DNA of 64,000 bases from Delphinapterus leucas (Eukaryota; Chordata; Mammalia; Artiodactyla; Monodontidae): contig NW_022098024.1 of the NCBI RefSeq assembly GCF_002288925.2, positions 1,122,063 to 1,186,062 of the forward strand, written 5' to 3'. The position numbers and the translations under genes are program-made. Shown here piece by piece: positions 1 to 11,700 of the stretch. Below the pieces are notes generated by a model. That model was not told the DNA's origin and searched no databases. It worked only from the letters and a program-made list of their open reading frames with translations. Numbering within the stretch: position 1 is the first letter of the stretch; the number at the start of each line of letters is the position of its first letter.

Positions 1-2030
1 TATAAGAAATGGTAAAATTTTTCCACTTTGATGAAAATAACAAATTCAAGATTCAAGAAGCCTAGTGAAACCTAAGCAATAGAAATCTGAAGAAGAAAAA
101 AAAAAATCTGAATGTAGCCAAAGTAAAAAGAACCATTATGTATAGAGGGACAATAATAGTTGATTTTTTTTTTTTTTTTGGAAACAATGAAGGCAAGAAG
201 ACAGTGGGCCAGATTCTCTTTCCGATGTACAAAAGCTGAAAAACTTCATCCCCAGCAGCTCCCAAATATGTTAAAGGAAGTTCTTCCAGCAGGAGGAAAA
301 TAATACCAGATGGAAATCTGTAACTACACAAATGAAGGAAGAGTACTGGGAATGGTAGTTATATGTAGGCAAATATAAATGCTTTTCTTATTTTTAAGTC
401 CTGTTAAAAGATCATTTGACTCTTTTGAAATAATATCAGTTTATTGTTGAGTCTATAATGAATGTGAAAGCAAAATGTATGACAATAGCACAAAGTCCAG
501 GAGAGGGGAAATTAATGTATAACCTTGTGTATTTATGGTGTACATGAAATGGGATATTACTTGATGGTAGGCTATGATAATTTAAGGTATATACTATAAA
601 TCCTAAAGCAATGTGCCCCCCCAAAAAAGAAAGAAAGACAATAAAACAAAGAAGTATAGAAAGTAAACCAACAAATAATGCAAAATGGAATTTTTAAAAA
701 TATTCAATCCAGAAGAAGGTGAAAAAAGAAGTAAATGGAAACAAAGAACAGAAGAAACATGTAAAGCAGAAGTGGCAAGATAGTGGATTTTAATCAGACT
801 TTATTCATAATCCCAGTAAATTTAAATGGTTCAACCATTCCTAATTAACAGTCAGATCTTGTCAGACTGGGTAAAAAAAAGCAAGACCCAACTATATCTT
901 GCCTCTAAAAGAAACCTGCATTAAATATAAGGACACAAATAGGTCAAATGTAAAAGGATGCAAAAAGAGATGTGCTGCTAACATGAACCCAAAGAAAGCT
1001 GCAGTGGCTATATTGATGTCAGATAAAGTAAATTTTATTAAACAAAGGAATATTACCAGGGATGAAGGGATCATTTCATAACTATAAAGGGTTAATTCAT
1101 CAGAGGACTTATTAAATTTTCAATATCTGTGTACCTAGTAATGGAGCTTCAGAATACACAAAGTAAAAACAGGTATAGCTGATAAATAAATCCATAATTA
1201 CAATGAAGAATTAAAAATAATAGAATAAGTAGACAGAAAAACAGTATAAACTGAAAACAGATAAACTGAACAGCATTATCACACCAATGGTTCCTAATTC
1301 ATTCAACAACAGCAGAAAATGCATTATTTTTAAGAGCACACAGAACATTTGCCAAATTAGGCCATAAAACAAGTTTATAAATGTAATAGGATGCAAATCA
1401 AAGAATGTTTTCTGATCACAATGGAATTAATTAATAATAGAAATCAGTAACAGAAAGATATCTGGAAAATCCCCAAATGATTGTAAACTAAATAACACAC
1501 TTATAAATAAACCACGGGTTAGAGAAGAAACCAAAAGCAAAATTTTTAAACTATTTTTAACAGAATGAAAATGAAAACAAACATATCCAAATTTGTGAAA
1601 TGCAGCCTAAGGCGATTTTAGAGGCCAATTTATTTCAGTAAATGCTTGCATTAGAAAAGAATGATCTCAAATCAATGGCCTACGCTTCTATTTTAAGAAA
1701 GTAGAAAAGAGCCAATGGAATCCAAATAAAATATATATATATATAAGAAATAATAAAGATAAGAGCAGAAATCAGTGAAATAGAAAAGAGAAAATCAATT
1801 AAACAAAAAACTGGCTCTTTGAGAGACTCAATAAAATCGATAGACCTCTAGGCAGACTGATAAAAAAAAGTGAATGCACAAATTTTCAATATCAGGAATG
1901 AGGGGGAGAATCACTATAACTCAAACAGATATTAAAACAATAATAAGGAATTATTATGAATTAGTGAATAACTAATAAAGTGATAATCTAATTGCACCAC
2001 AAATAGCAAGCAATCTATACATAGGCTATC
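1..2030 (+). mobile_element. Old L1M-type LINE-1 fragment (ORF1 end to ORF2 endonuclease and linker)
   Basis: The order matches an ancient LINE-1 read on the plus strand. About 130-310 resembles the 3' part of ORF1, with the typical ending where a leucine-rich stretch is followed by a stop near 300. About 310-780 is the A-rich inter-ORF spacer. From about 820 the ORF2 endonuclease domain begins ('GTAAATTTAAATGG', then the 'CTTGCCTCTAAAAGAAACC' block that encodes the catalytic-site LQET-like segment). From 1700 to 2000 the ORF2 linker before the reverse transcriptase is readable. Every frame is broken by many stops. The endonuclease stretch 899-1081 keeps only 60 codons. The RT domain and 3' end are absent. 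Divergence suggests an L1MC/L1MD-age copy; the subfamily is inferred. The left boundary may lie outside the window. Confidence 0.75.
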
Positions 2031-2122
2031 TTTAGTTTATTTAAGGCTGAAGTTGAGAGGAAGAACCAGGATCAGTTATATGATATTTTAAGTCCCTGAG
2101 TTATGTCTAGCATATTTTCATC

Positions 2123-2369
2123 AATAATAACAGCAAAAGGGCTTCCCTGGTGGCACAGTGGTTGAGAGTCCGCCTGCCGATGCAGGGGACTGCGGGTTCG
2201 TGCCCCGGTCTGGGAAGATCCCACATGCCGCGGAGCGGCTGGGCCCGTGAGCCATGGCCGCTGAGCCTGCGCATCCGGAGCCTGTGCTCCGCAATGGGAG
2301 AGGCCACAACAGTGAGAGGCCAGCATACTGCAAAAAAAAAATAAATAAATAATAATAATAACAGCAAAA
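2123..2369 (+). mobile_element. CHR-type tRNA-Glu-derived SINE, short class, with TSD
   Basis: The body is 2139-2353. It starts GGGCTTCCCTGGTGGCACAG (Pol III A box within), carries the B box GGTTCGTGCC, and ends in an A-rich tail that grades into AATAAATAAT. The TSD AATAATAACAGCAAAA is perfect at 2123-2138 and 2354-2369, so this is a clean and fairly recent retrotransposition. It lacks the central ACTACTGAGCC-type block seen in the long copies. Open frames on either strand here are by-products of the SINE and not genes. Confidence 0.93.
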
Positions 2370-3379
2370 AATCATCTGGTACCTGAGGTTTGGAGGGAGT
2401 TGTGTTAGGCTCTCTCTAAGGGACAAAAAGTCAAAAAGTTCCTTTGAAGTTGTATACTATGTGTATAAAATAGCAAAGCACCAAGTGTTAAGTGATATGG
2501 TCAGTTATGTACTCTTTGGATTGATGTGAGGGAGTAATTATAAAGGTCCAGGCAGACCTTTGGGAGAAATTGATCCAAATAGCACAACATTTATGCTAGA
2601 TTTATCTAAGCTTGCAATTTCTGGATATAAACAAGAAGGCTAAATAATTTGAGAAATAAAATGATGCCCAACCCTTAATAACTGATTAAAACACTTTAAA
2701 TAAATGATCCAAGCTAATTTCAAAGCATAATTAATAAAAGTGTCAAGAGATGGAATAATAGAGTGTAATCAATAATAGAATGTAATCTTTTAGGCCAATA
2801 AGCTAAATCAGAACATTTGGATTGCAGGCAAACCAATTTTATAATAAGGCAAGGAGGGAACAAATCCTAAACTAAGTTCCTGTTCTTATGCTTATATCAT
2901 AGCTTAGGACGTAGGGAGCAAAGAAAAACATGGTGACAGGCTGTAAGTAGTCTGTGTTTAAAAGGAACACAGACATCTAAATTTTCACCTAAGAATTCTA
3001 AGAGGAATTTACTCTTACTAATTCTGGTGAGATATTTCCTACTCAGTAATGATGCCCAAGAAATAAAACATATGCATCTTAAAGTCATACATTTATCTAC
3101 TACTGTTCATGGTAGCTGTTGACTCACTATCCTGGACCAACTCTGGAAATATAGAATTTTCCAATAATGCAGATTAAGGTGCATTTCTTCCCCCTTAATC
3201 CAAACATACTGTCCAGAAGTCCCAGATTACCTGGGCACATTTTAAAAGTTGAGGTATTCTAACGCTAACATCTTCTACTAGAAAAGCCTTTTCTGGCCGT
3301 GGGAAGGGAAATGGTCACAGGCGACCTGTTCTCCTGGAATTCATATATACTATGTGTCAGTTCTCTGTAAGACACCACT
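2370..3379. other. Unassigned AT-rich sequence
   Basis: I see no gene, RNA or recognisable transposon. The longest open frame (2897-3088, minus, 63 codons) has no domain and is no longer than chance. Confidence 0.5.
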
Positions 3380-4065
3380 TTTCAGGTTAGAACTAGGGAC
3401 TGTTGCTGATACTCAGCTCTCCCAGAATGAGGGAGGAGACATGTTTAATTTTAAACAGAAATCAGATTTCAAAGAAACTGTTTTTCAGTGTTAGCACAAA
3501 TATTATTCAACCTACTGTAGATTGGCAGGCTGCTGGAGGAAGAGTAACGGGCACCCTGGTGATCTGTTTGATTGTATATCTCACTTGTTTTTATCTAACA
3601 CATTTCTTCAAGACACCCAGAGGGGATGGATATGTAACTGATGCCCTGTGGTTGCTGGAGGAGGTTACTGAAAGGGCATGACCGCCAGTTGACCCGGTCA
3701 TTCCGAGGCTTTTCACCTGCCCCTGTCCTGGGAGTGTTCATTCTTCCCACTGTTCCCGTAGCCAGAGCCACTTTGAGGATGTAGCCTTGAGAGAGTAAGA
3801 TGTTGAGACCGTCTGGACGGAATATGTGACTGAACCCAGTTAAGGCGTCTATATAAACTTTTAAGATTCGGACCGTGTCTGCGAAAATCTACTCTTGCAG
3901 CCTCCCTAGACGGACCTTGTAAGTAAGTTCCCATGCTTATTAAAGTCGCCACCTACCAATGGGGAATGAGCTGCCTTTCTTTAGATCTCTCTTTGCCCTT
4001 TGTGTTCAGGACCTGTTTCAGGTTTCACCGGGAGAACTCCTGAGATGTTGAGTCAACAGGGGTCA
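3380..4065 (+). mobile_element. Possible solo LTR of an endogenous retrovirus
   Basis: The segment is richer in CpG than its flanks and has an LTR-like order. A promoter-like TATATAA lies at about 3850. A polyadenylation-like ATTAAA lies at about 3940, roughly 90 bases downstream, which would leave a short R region. A pyrimidine-rich stretch follows and could be U5, ending near TGAGTCAACA. A 92-codon open frame in the left part (3403-3681) is unlike any domain I know. Boundaries are uncertain; I could not find a convincing short TSD or the partner LTR. The family is not assigned. It could instead be unique regulatory sequence. Confidence 0.4.
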
Positions 4066-4138
4066 CATTCTTGGTATTCCTTTTCCTTGGCAAAGTATTG
4101 ATTACATTACCATTATTTGATGAAATTCAGTATATCCA

Positions 4139-4446
4139 GACACCTATTTTAATTAATTTATTAATTTTTGGCTGTGTTGGGTCTTCGTTTCTGTGCGAGG
4201 GCTTTCTCTAGATGCGGCAAGCGGGGGCCACTGTTCATCGCGGTGCGCGGGCCTCTCACTATCGCGGCCTCTCTTGTCGCGGAGCACAGGCTCCAGATGG
4301 GCAGGCTCAGTAGTTGTGGCTCACAGGCCTAGTTGCTCCACGGCATGTGGAATCTTCCCAGACCAGGGCTCCAACCTGTGTCCCCTGCATTGGCAGGCAG
4401 ATTCTCAACCACTGCGCCACCAGGGAAGCCCCAAACACCTGTTTTA
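4139..4446 (-). mobile_element. CHR-type SINE, long class, with TSD
   Basis: The body is 4151-4434 in reverse orientation. The T-rich tail is at the left, with the diagnostic TTTTTGGCTGTGTTGGGTCT next to it. The tRNA-like head, the complement of GGCTTCCCTGGTGGCGCAGT, is at the right. The TSD is ACACCTATTTTAA at about 4140-4152 and ACACCTGTTTTAA at about 4435-4447, with one mismatch. This long class keeps the central CAGTAGTTGTGGCTCACAG segment that the short class lacks. Confidence 0.92.
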
Positions 4447-4447
4447 A

Positions 4448-4930
4448 AATGATAATCTGAGTTGCAATAATAATCTGCTATAATCTGTCATAGAATTGCT
4501 GATTTAGGAACGCTCCTTGTTTCCTTGGGTCTTTTGGCATTGTTAAGCATCTACATTTTAGTGGTTCTCTTGGCTTCAAAGGAGGTCTTGATGGGGAAGT
4601 AGTAAACTGCCATCAGATTTTCTTTCTTAATATTCTGTTGGATTCAATTAATCAAGAAAGTGATTTTTCTGTTTTACTGAGTCTTGAACACATGGATAAC
4701 TGTTAAAATGTTTAAAATGTTAAAAGTCATCCAATATTACTCAACTATAGGTTTACAAAAACAATATTGAAACAGCTATTTGTAAAAATAAATTAGAAAA
4801 CAAATCAGTCAACATCAAAAGGATTGATTAAATGATTCCACCTGTTTCACCTTGTAGCCCACAAAGACAGGGCTAACATAGTAAGAAACAAACATACTTT
4901 ATTTATAATACATATGTAGTGCTAGTGTTA
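4448..4930. other. Unassigned AT-rich sequence
   Basis: No open frame, RNA gene or repeat can be supported here. Confidence 0.5.
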
Positions 4931-4934
4931 ATAC

Positions 4935-5165
4935 ATATGTAGATAATTTATTATGTGTCAGGAAATATGCAAAGCACATTATAAATATTAGTTCATTCCA
5001 GTCCTCCCAGTAATCCCATTAGGTATGTATTAATGTCCTGATTGCAAGTGAAAGGAGAAATGAAAGAAAGAGGCTTGCAGAGACTAAGTACCTGGTATAA
5101 GGCAGAACTGAAATTTGAACCCAGGTCTGTCTGGATTTCAGTGCTCAAGGTTTTAATACTCTTTT
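4935..5165 (-). mobile_element. MIR SINE relic
   Basis: The reverse complement of the MIR pattern is readable in order: a TTTATTATGTGTCAG block, then TTAGTTCATTCCAGTCCTCCC, a degenerate 'gaaactgaggc' equivalent, and GAACCCAGGTCTGTCTGG from the tRNA-like head. About 25-30% divergence is expected for this mammal-wide family. Confidence 0.75.
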
Positions 5166-6600
5166 ATTGGCATTTGGGCCAATTAGGGCTGGGATTTGGT
5201 AGGTACTAATTAATTGCATTAGGTTAATAAAGGACAAGATGATATGCTGGGTTTTAAAAATCTTTCACATATTAATATAGGTGGAATTAATGAAGACCAA
5301 TAAAAACTCTATATATTTTGCCTATGTGCCACCGTTTATTAATAATGTTCAACTCCCAAACATGAATAATTCCTTTAAACTTATTTTTATAGCTATGATC
5401 AAGATGAAACAGAATTATTGCTTTAAAATGGAAACTTTAAACAAACATGTTATGTATGAATTTTAATCACTTAATTTACTTCCTCTCATTTATCTGTTTT
5501 ATGGTTTAATCTAGTAGATGTTCTGTTACAACCTAGACAGTATTTAAATACTGTATTTTATAGAATCAAAAATCATAACTCCTAGAAATAATGTTAGATG
5601 CAAATCGAATGTTAGTGGTGTAGTATTTTTATTCCAATATCAATAACAGATCATCTACTGGAGTTATGGAAAATAGTGATTTGAGAGGGACATTTGGAAA
5701 AAACAAAAGGCAAGTTGTTCTCCAAGTTATTTGCACCTTTAAATTTTACAAAACTTTAGTGTTTCAGATTAATGTTATACATTTTATTAAAATCTGTTTT
5801 ACTAAATTAGATTAAAATGCTTGCAATTGGTAGAATCCTTTTACCTGCATCTGCCTTTGTGACATCTGCTGGCAATATCTGGTATTACAGTGCTCCATAA
5901 TTCACACTTATCTGCCTTCTCCCACTGTCCAACGCTTACTTATTCAGATGATACTACTTTAATTCAATTTCAGGAACTCAGTGAGTATCCTTGTCTAAAG
6001 AAGAGGTACTTTAATATGAGACCCAATTATAGAAGAGGAAAAGTTAGCCTTTCAGAGTCTGAGGAGTTATTCACTTAGCATGTTTGCATATATTTTCTTT
6101 CATGGCCTAGTAATAAAAGAGAGATATGACTTTTTTTTTCCTGAAAATTCCATATAAGAGTGTTATGTATGGTAATCCTGTTGACAGTTGTCAACCAATC
6201 CCCATAGTGACCTAGTGCCACTCAGACATTCTCTACAATTTGATAGTTATATGATAAAAGCTGTGCATTTGTGGAAAACTGAACAAATAGAGTCTAAATC
6301 CATATTAAGAATGACTGAACCATACCTAGATCCCTGCATACATTGGGTAAATGCATGAGCAAATGCATTGGGTAAATGCATGAGCAAATGCACGAGCAAA
6401 CTTTTTATATTACCAGGAATCCATTTATCCACCGTCCCATCAGTCAAATTCAGATACTTGTTGCCACCTCCAAGATTTATAGGTTGTAGCTGGTTTTTGA
6501 AATTGCTCTGTATTTGCATTTAACAGCCAGGGTAGCGGCATGTTAAAATTTTGCCTTGGTCTTCTTGGAGCTTATTTGTAAAGCTAATTTGTCTCCCTGG
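5166..6600. other. Unassigned sequence with a local tandem duplication
   Basis: No gene is supported. Frames of 61-90 codons (5281-5466, 5890-6078 plus; 6247-6519 minus) show no motif or conserved domain. A perfect two-copy tandem repeat lies at 6341-6390 and is listed separately. Confidence 0.5.
6341..6390. repeat. 25-bp perfect tandem duplication
   Basis: The unit starting CATTGGGTAAATGCATGAGC occupies 6341-6365 and is repeated without change at 6366-6390. A degenerate third partial copy (CACGAGCAAA) follows. The unit contains the palindrome ATGCAT. Confidence 0.95.
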
Positions 6601-6602
6601 AC

Positions 6603-6605
<3 letters not shown>

Positions 6606-6633
<28 letters not shown>
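6606..6633. repeat. (CT)n microsatellite
   Basis: An uninterrupted run of about 14 CT units sits immediately upstream of the CpG-enriched stretch. Confidence 0.97.
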
Positions 6634-6634
<1 letters not shown>

Positions 6635-6636
<2 letters not shown>

Positions 6637-7743
6637 CAAATGCCGGCTCTAGGCTTCTAAACCATTAACACCGCCCACCCACCCCCCTTTTTTTATCCCA
6701 GACAAAATACTGTCCTAGACGATGCCGTTGCAGGACAGTGATGATTCCGATGATATAGTCCTCCCAGGCAGGATACAAACCATCTCGCCTTCTGGCCGGT
6801 GATGGATTCGCTGCTGTCCCTGCAGACATCCAGTCACACACACAGAGCACTGGGAAGTACACATTGACTGTACTGCTCGCCGACCGCCTTGAAGAAACTG
6901 TAGCTAACCACCTTATTAGTATTCCTGCCTCCACCGTGTCTCACTTGCAGCAGCAGAGGGCTGAGCAAAATGCAGTAGAGCAGGGATAGACACAGCTCTG
7001 GCAGTCATCTCAATGCAGGCTGCCGAATGTTGGGGGTGGAGGATGCAGCACATCAAGATGAATAACCTTGCCATAATCCGGGGCACCCAGCAAGCAGACA
7101 CCTCTGCTGATTGACCCGCTCCTGGCTTGATAAATCTGCCTGGGGGAGAGGGATCCGGAATCTACCTGGTCCCGGGGGGCCCCCCATTGATTTTGGATGC
7201 TCTTTTGATCCTACACCGATCTGGGAAGGTAGCAGTGAGCCGTACCATCTGCAGCACTCAGCAGCTATTGGAGGTTACCACTGACAGTTTCATCACACGG
7301 GTCTGTGTGAGTGTGTGCATGTTTGTGCGTGTTTGTGAGTGTGGGTGCCTGCTTTTGCGTGAAAGAGAACGTGTGAGTGTCCAAGAGTGTGTGTGTTTGT
7401 GTGACACCAAAGCAGGTATATCGTACTGTAGGTTTCAGCAGCGTGAAAATTTTCTCTGGGTACTTGGGCTCCCGGCCCAAAGCCCCTCAGCTTTCACCAC
7501 CCCCTTCCTTCCCCACTCCCTTCTTCTTTTTGCCTTTGATGAGTTTTTGGCTTACTTTTTGGCGGAGTCTCTTGGACACGTTTTTTGCTGGTGCTGGAAG
7601 ATCAGATCAATGGAACCTTTGAAAACTGATTATTTTTCTCCTGTGTGACTTTAAAAAGAAGAAGAAGAAAAGAAAAGAAAGTAGTGCAAGATAAATAGAG
7701 GATTTTAAATTTTCCTGGTGAACTTTGAGGATACATAAAGAAG
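6635..7743 (+). promoter_or_regulatory. CpG-enriched unique region; candidate promoter and first exon ending at a consensus splice donor
   Basis: This stretch shows no transposon signature. By hand I count about 19 CpG in 6601-7260 (about 2.9 per 100 bases), against roughly 1 per 100 in the next kilobase. GC-rich blocks such as CCCGGGGGGCCCCCC occur near 7172. The stretch ends at 7743 in AAG followed by GTAAGT, a perfect mammalian 5' splice site, so a plus-strand first exon with an untranslated leader is possible. A small frame at about 6962-7113 includes three in-phase ATGs but has no known domain. The long frame 7127-7648 runs through a GT repeat and lacks an early ATG, so I do not call it coding. 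I do not recognise a gene. Alternatives are a conserved enhancer or a lncRNA exon. Confidence 0.4.
7296..7405. repeat. Imperfect GT-rich low-complexity stretch
   Basis: Interrupted (TG)n with many TGTGTG and GTGAGTG words. It lies inside the candidate exon and disturbs any coding reading. Confidence 0.85.
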
Positions 7744-10700
7744 GTAAGTTGTGGGACTACTTAGATCCTGGTTCTTGCTTTCCTGGAATGTTTGTGTTTT
7801 CCTGTTTGTTTTCGGAAATCCACAGGCAGTTTAGAAGCACATTTTTAGAGATTGTGTGTGACATTTTGGGGCAGTTTTCATGCCATGGGGATTCTTTCCG
7901 TTTGTATAACCATGCCCCCCTCCTTCCTCCCATTTTTACACACTTTATTTATCTAGTATTTACACAGTGAATTCTGCATTTATGAAATTTAGAAAAAATT
8001 AATTCCAGGCTTCTCCCTCCTTGAAATACTCTTTAAATTTGAGGAGAAAAATCAGAAAAGCTACTGGCAGGGGCTCTGAGTGAGAGGTAAAAGTGTTTCT
8101 GCCCAGAGACCCAGGGTGGGAGTCGGGGGTGCATCCGGACTTTTATGATAACTTAATAGCAGACTTTTTTTTTTTTTTCCTGAATAGTTAAATCTGGTCT
8201 TGGAGTGGCGAATGTGTGGAGTACAGAAAAGCTGTTTCAGGAGCTCTTAATTGGAGCAAATAAGAACAAAGTAGAAATTGTTTAGTATTTTGAACCTCTT
8301 TTTTTCACTGATTCTCTTGCTATTGCATCTCATTAACCTTTCTGGATGCAGTGTCGCCTGATTAAGACTAGTGTCTCACATTTTGGAACATCCCCTTACC
8401 CTACGTGGTCCCTAGAGGAGGGAGTGTGGCTGCAAATTGCTCTTAATCGTCTGCTCTTGGCTGTAAAAGCAAGCAGGCAGCATCAGGAATTCAGGTGACT
8501 TCAGTCAAACATCTTGCCTAACTCAGTCCTTTAGTGTTTCCTAAAGCACAGTGGTTAGCTGTGCTTTTTTTTTCTTTTTCTTTTTTTTTTTCCTTTTCCT
8601 TTCCTTCAAAGCAAAACGTAGATAGTTTACCTGTTTCCATTCTGAGGTTATTAAAACAAAACACCATTTCATTGTGAAAGCATCTGTGTTGCTCTATCTG
8701 CGAGTATTTTTATCTCTGCATTGGCACCCCTTAACTTCTCCCAAGAAGTGAGAATCACTCGTAAATATACTTCTAAACTGCTGAGACCCCAAGTGAAAGC
8801 AATAGAGCTTTAGTCAAAGCATATGGATTGCTTCTTCTAAAAGGAGTAGTGATATTTCATGGAATGTTAGCCAACTCCAACTGTTACTGTGAACATATTC
8901 ATGGAAGAGATGACAGGTATGTTAACTAGGCGGGGGGTGGGACACATGCATAAGTGTTTCTTAGGGTCTGTGTATAGATAGAGAGATGGTGCAAATTGTA
9001 ACATGAAAGATTTTATTCAGAGACAGCTGACTGGGTCAAAGATTTATGAGAGCCAAGTTGAGAGATGTCAAAGATCATATTCAGAACAATAATATTATTT
9101 CTTTTTTCTTTAAAAGGAGTGTTTTGAAAATCCTGAACTAAAAAGATAAAAAATACTTAAACGTGAGATTTGACTCTGGTATTGCCATAGGCTATCCCTG
9201 CCATCTATTTGTTGTTTTCTGCATAATGATATTAGTGAAACAGTTAAAGGAGGGCAGCTGTTAAAAGATCCCTCCCCTTTTTCATCCTGTAACTGATACT
9301 TACTCCACACTGTCCTCTTGGTTAAAAAAAAAACAGAAAACAACAACAAACCTATGGGTAAACTCTTTTCGGTCAGTATAATTTATGATGTGTCTTTCTT
9401 ATCAACTATTTCTGCTCAGGATATTTTCATCTGTTACTCATAGATTCCACTTACATTTCCCTTATCAAGAGAGGGGATTTTATCAGTTTTAAATGACTTG
9501 AACATAGGAGAAACCCCCAATAAAATTTCATTTTCTTTGTGGAGAAAACAACCTGGGACTCATGAAGCCTGAAGGCAAGTGCAATATATAAACAAGAAAC
9601 AGAAAGTTTACTGTTCTAGGGAGAGAGCAGAGCCCTGATGCTGCAAGTACCAGTGGGTTATGTCAGGGGGTTGGAGGTTGCCCAGCTCTGCCTGGACTAT
9701 CGCCATTCTCTAGGTCGGTCAGCTCTTCGTTAGCCCGCAGCTCTTGATATAACCAGTGCCAGGTACAGAGGCCAGTATTTGACGTCATCTATTTTGTGTT
9801 AGGGCAGTTCTGCACAGAGAGAAGCCCTCTGAAAATGCCTTTCTGGAAGTTGGCAAATTAGTGCCTCTTTTTATTGAGGGTATTTCATTTTGACTGTTCC
9901 TCCTCCCATTCACATTCTCACCCAGTGTGGGTATATTTAGACTAGTGCTGTTGGTAAAAATTAATTGCATAGATTATTCTCAACACCATCTTTAAAAAAA
10001 TAATAAAGATAACATCTTGGCTTTTGTGTATTTGAGATTTAATCATTGTAATCAGTGAATCTTCTAGCCATAGCAACACTTTCATTATCACTTACTTTAG
10101 GGTAATAATAGAAGTGGGGTACATGCCAACTCAGGATTTTCTGATTACAGCTCATGCAGTGAACAAAGCAGCTCCCTGGCACCTCAAGTTTTCCTGATGC
10201 TGCTGGGGCAACTGTAACTTTGTATCTTTATTATCAGCTCGTGTCAGAGCAGTGGTAAACAGCTTCCGATCAGGACTGGCTCCAGATCCATGGCTTTCTT
10301 TTGTCTTTTCCGGCTTTGTTTTGTGATAGTGTTTCACAGTTTAACAGGGTTGGGTTTTTTTTTTTTTTGCTTAGGGAGTTCAGAAAAGAAAGGAAAAGGA
10401 AGGGAGCTTTCCATCTCAGTAGAAGTAACGTGTCAGAGTTGCCAAAGAAAAGGCTGAAGTTCCCTAGAGGAAATAGATGCAGGGTTATATTTTTAAAAAA
10501 ATGAATTGGTAAAGGGTTGCCTTGAGTTTATTTGGGGAGAATAAAGGCAATTCTAATTCCTTCTCTATTTAGTTCCAGTCAGTTGGCCAGCCTTCCTGTG
10601 GGTCTCTGCTCAAGTAAGCCAACCCATGCCCAACATTCTCCAGAGTGCTTGTGTTTTTAAGACCCAGGGCACTTAACACATGAATGGCTCTTTCCTTCTG

Positions 10701-10874
10701 TAACAAACAGAGCTGAGAGCTGGAAAGTCAGCTACTGAGAACCTTTAAAGGAAGCCAGAAAGATCACCCAGTAAGTTGAAGAGCAAAAAGGGGCTCTTGG
10801 AGCTCTGGCCCTGGAGGTGGGTGAGGACCCAGACGACTAAACTTGAAGTTTTGATTGCTGAGTCATTACAACAG
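7744..10874. other. Unassigned, largely non-repetitive sequence
   Basis: No gene or transposon is recognised. It holds poly-T and pyrimidine runs near 8166-8180 and 8566-8610 and short chance frames (7725-7970 plus; 9110-9349, 9785-9970 and 10152-10337 minus). If the donor at 7744 is used, this would be the start of intron 1. Confidence 0.5.
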
Positions 10875-10946
10875 CCTGGAGCTGTGTGTTAGCTCCAGGA
10901 GCTGATGCTGGTTGGGGCTAATGCTAATAGGCGATAGCATCAGCTC
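10875..10946. repeat. Two adjacent perfect inverted repeats (hairpins)
   Basis: The first hairpin has arms CCTGGAGCT (10875-10883) and AGCTCCAGG (10891-10899) with a 7-base loop. The second has arms GAGCTGATGCT (10899-10909) and AGCATCAGCTC (10936-10946) with a 26-base loop. The two share one base at 10899. No transposon explains them. They could fold in RNA or DNA, but no transcript is shown. Confidence 0.85.
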
Positions 10947-11645
10947 ACAGCAGAAGGTGCCAACTTTTGGGATGAAAGAGATGCACCCTCTGATGTCAGA
11001 TGCCTTTGTGTGTTCTTGTGTTGTTTTCATCACTTAAAAATAACCTCTCAGGGTCCCCCAATAAATTACAAAAGAAAAGATGGATTCATTGACGTGCACA
11101 TAGGACAGGGGCTTTGCAATCGACTAAATCAATTCACTCAATTATCTGCATTGCCACTGGGGACTCAGTCATCACAGCTAAGATGCGGGGGAGAACAGGG
11201 GCTGGAGTTAGAATCAGGAGACCGAAGCCCAGGATTGAGAAACGGAAGGTGTCAGTCAATCCTTGACAGTGCTGCTTAATGGTCAGTAAGTCGTTCAAAG
11301 TCTCAGAACCCCAATTTCCTTCTATATGATTTGGAAAAAAGCATTCTTAACTCATAATGTTGTCATGAACATTATGAAATATTGCAAAATAAAATGGTCT
11401 GTAATTATATATTGCTATAGAAATGTAAAGTACTATAGTAACGATAATTTCATACATGGTTCAAGACTCTACAAAATAGTGTCACCAATATAATTTTAAA
11501 TTAAATTGATTAAGCAGGAGCACTGGTCTTTTCTTCATGACGGTAAAATCAATATTTGCATTGTTGTAATTTGGGCGTTTCTCATGTGTGTTGACTATGC
11601 CTCTTCTCAGTAATTTCTATGGTATATTCTTAGTAACTTGTGGAT
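10947..11645. other. Unassigned sequence with a weak MIR-like stretch
   Basis: About 11195-11400 has a loose MIR-like order on the plus strand (AGTTAGAATCAGGAGACC, then GTCAGTAAGTCGTTCAAAGT, then CTCAGAACCCCAATTTCC). It is too eroded to be sure. No gene is seen. Confidence 0.4.
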
Positions 11646-11700
11646 TTGTGTGTGTGTGTGCACGCACATGTGCATGTGTGCATGTACGCATGTGCAGGTA
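11646..11700. repeat. GT/GCAT-rich microsatellite
   Basis: (TG)n changes into alternating GCACATGTGCATG words. It is alternating purine-pyrimidine throughout, so it could adopt Z-DNA under supercoiling. Confidence 0.85.

Noticed and set aside
2150..2340. tRNA gene-like A and B boxes
   Set aside because: They belong to the CHR SINE head; no cloverleaf with intact acceptor stem, and followed by the SINE body and A tail. The same applies to the other SINE copies.
7127..7648. 173-codon plus-strand open frame, one of the longest outside LINE-1
   Set aside because: It has no ATG near its start, passes through a GT-rich microsatellite (Cys/Val/Arg run), and shows no domain; more likely non-coding exon or chance.
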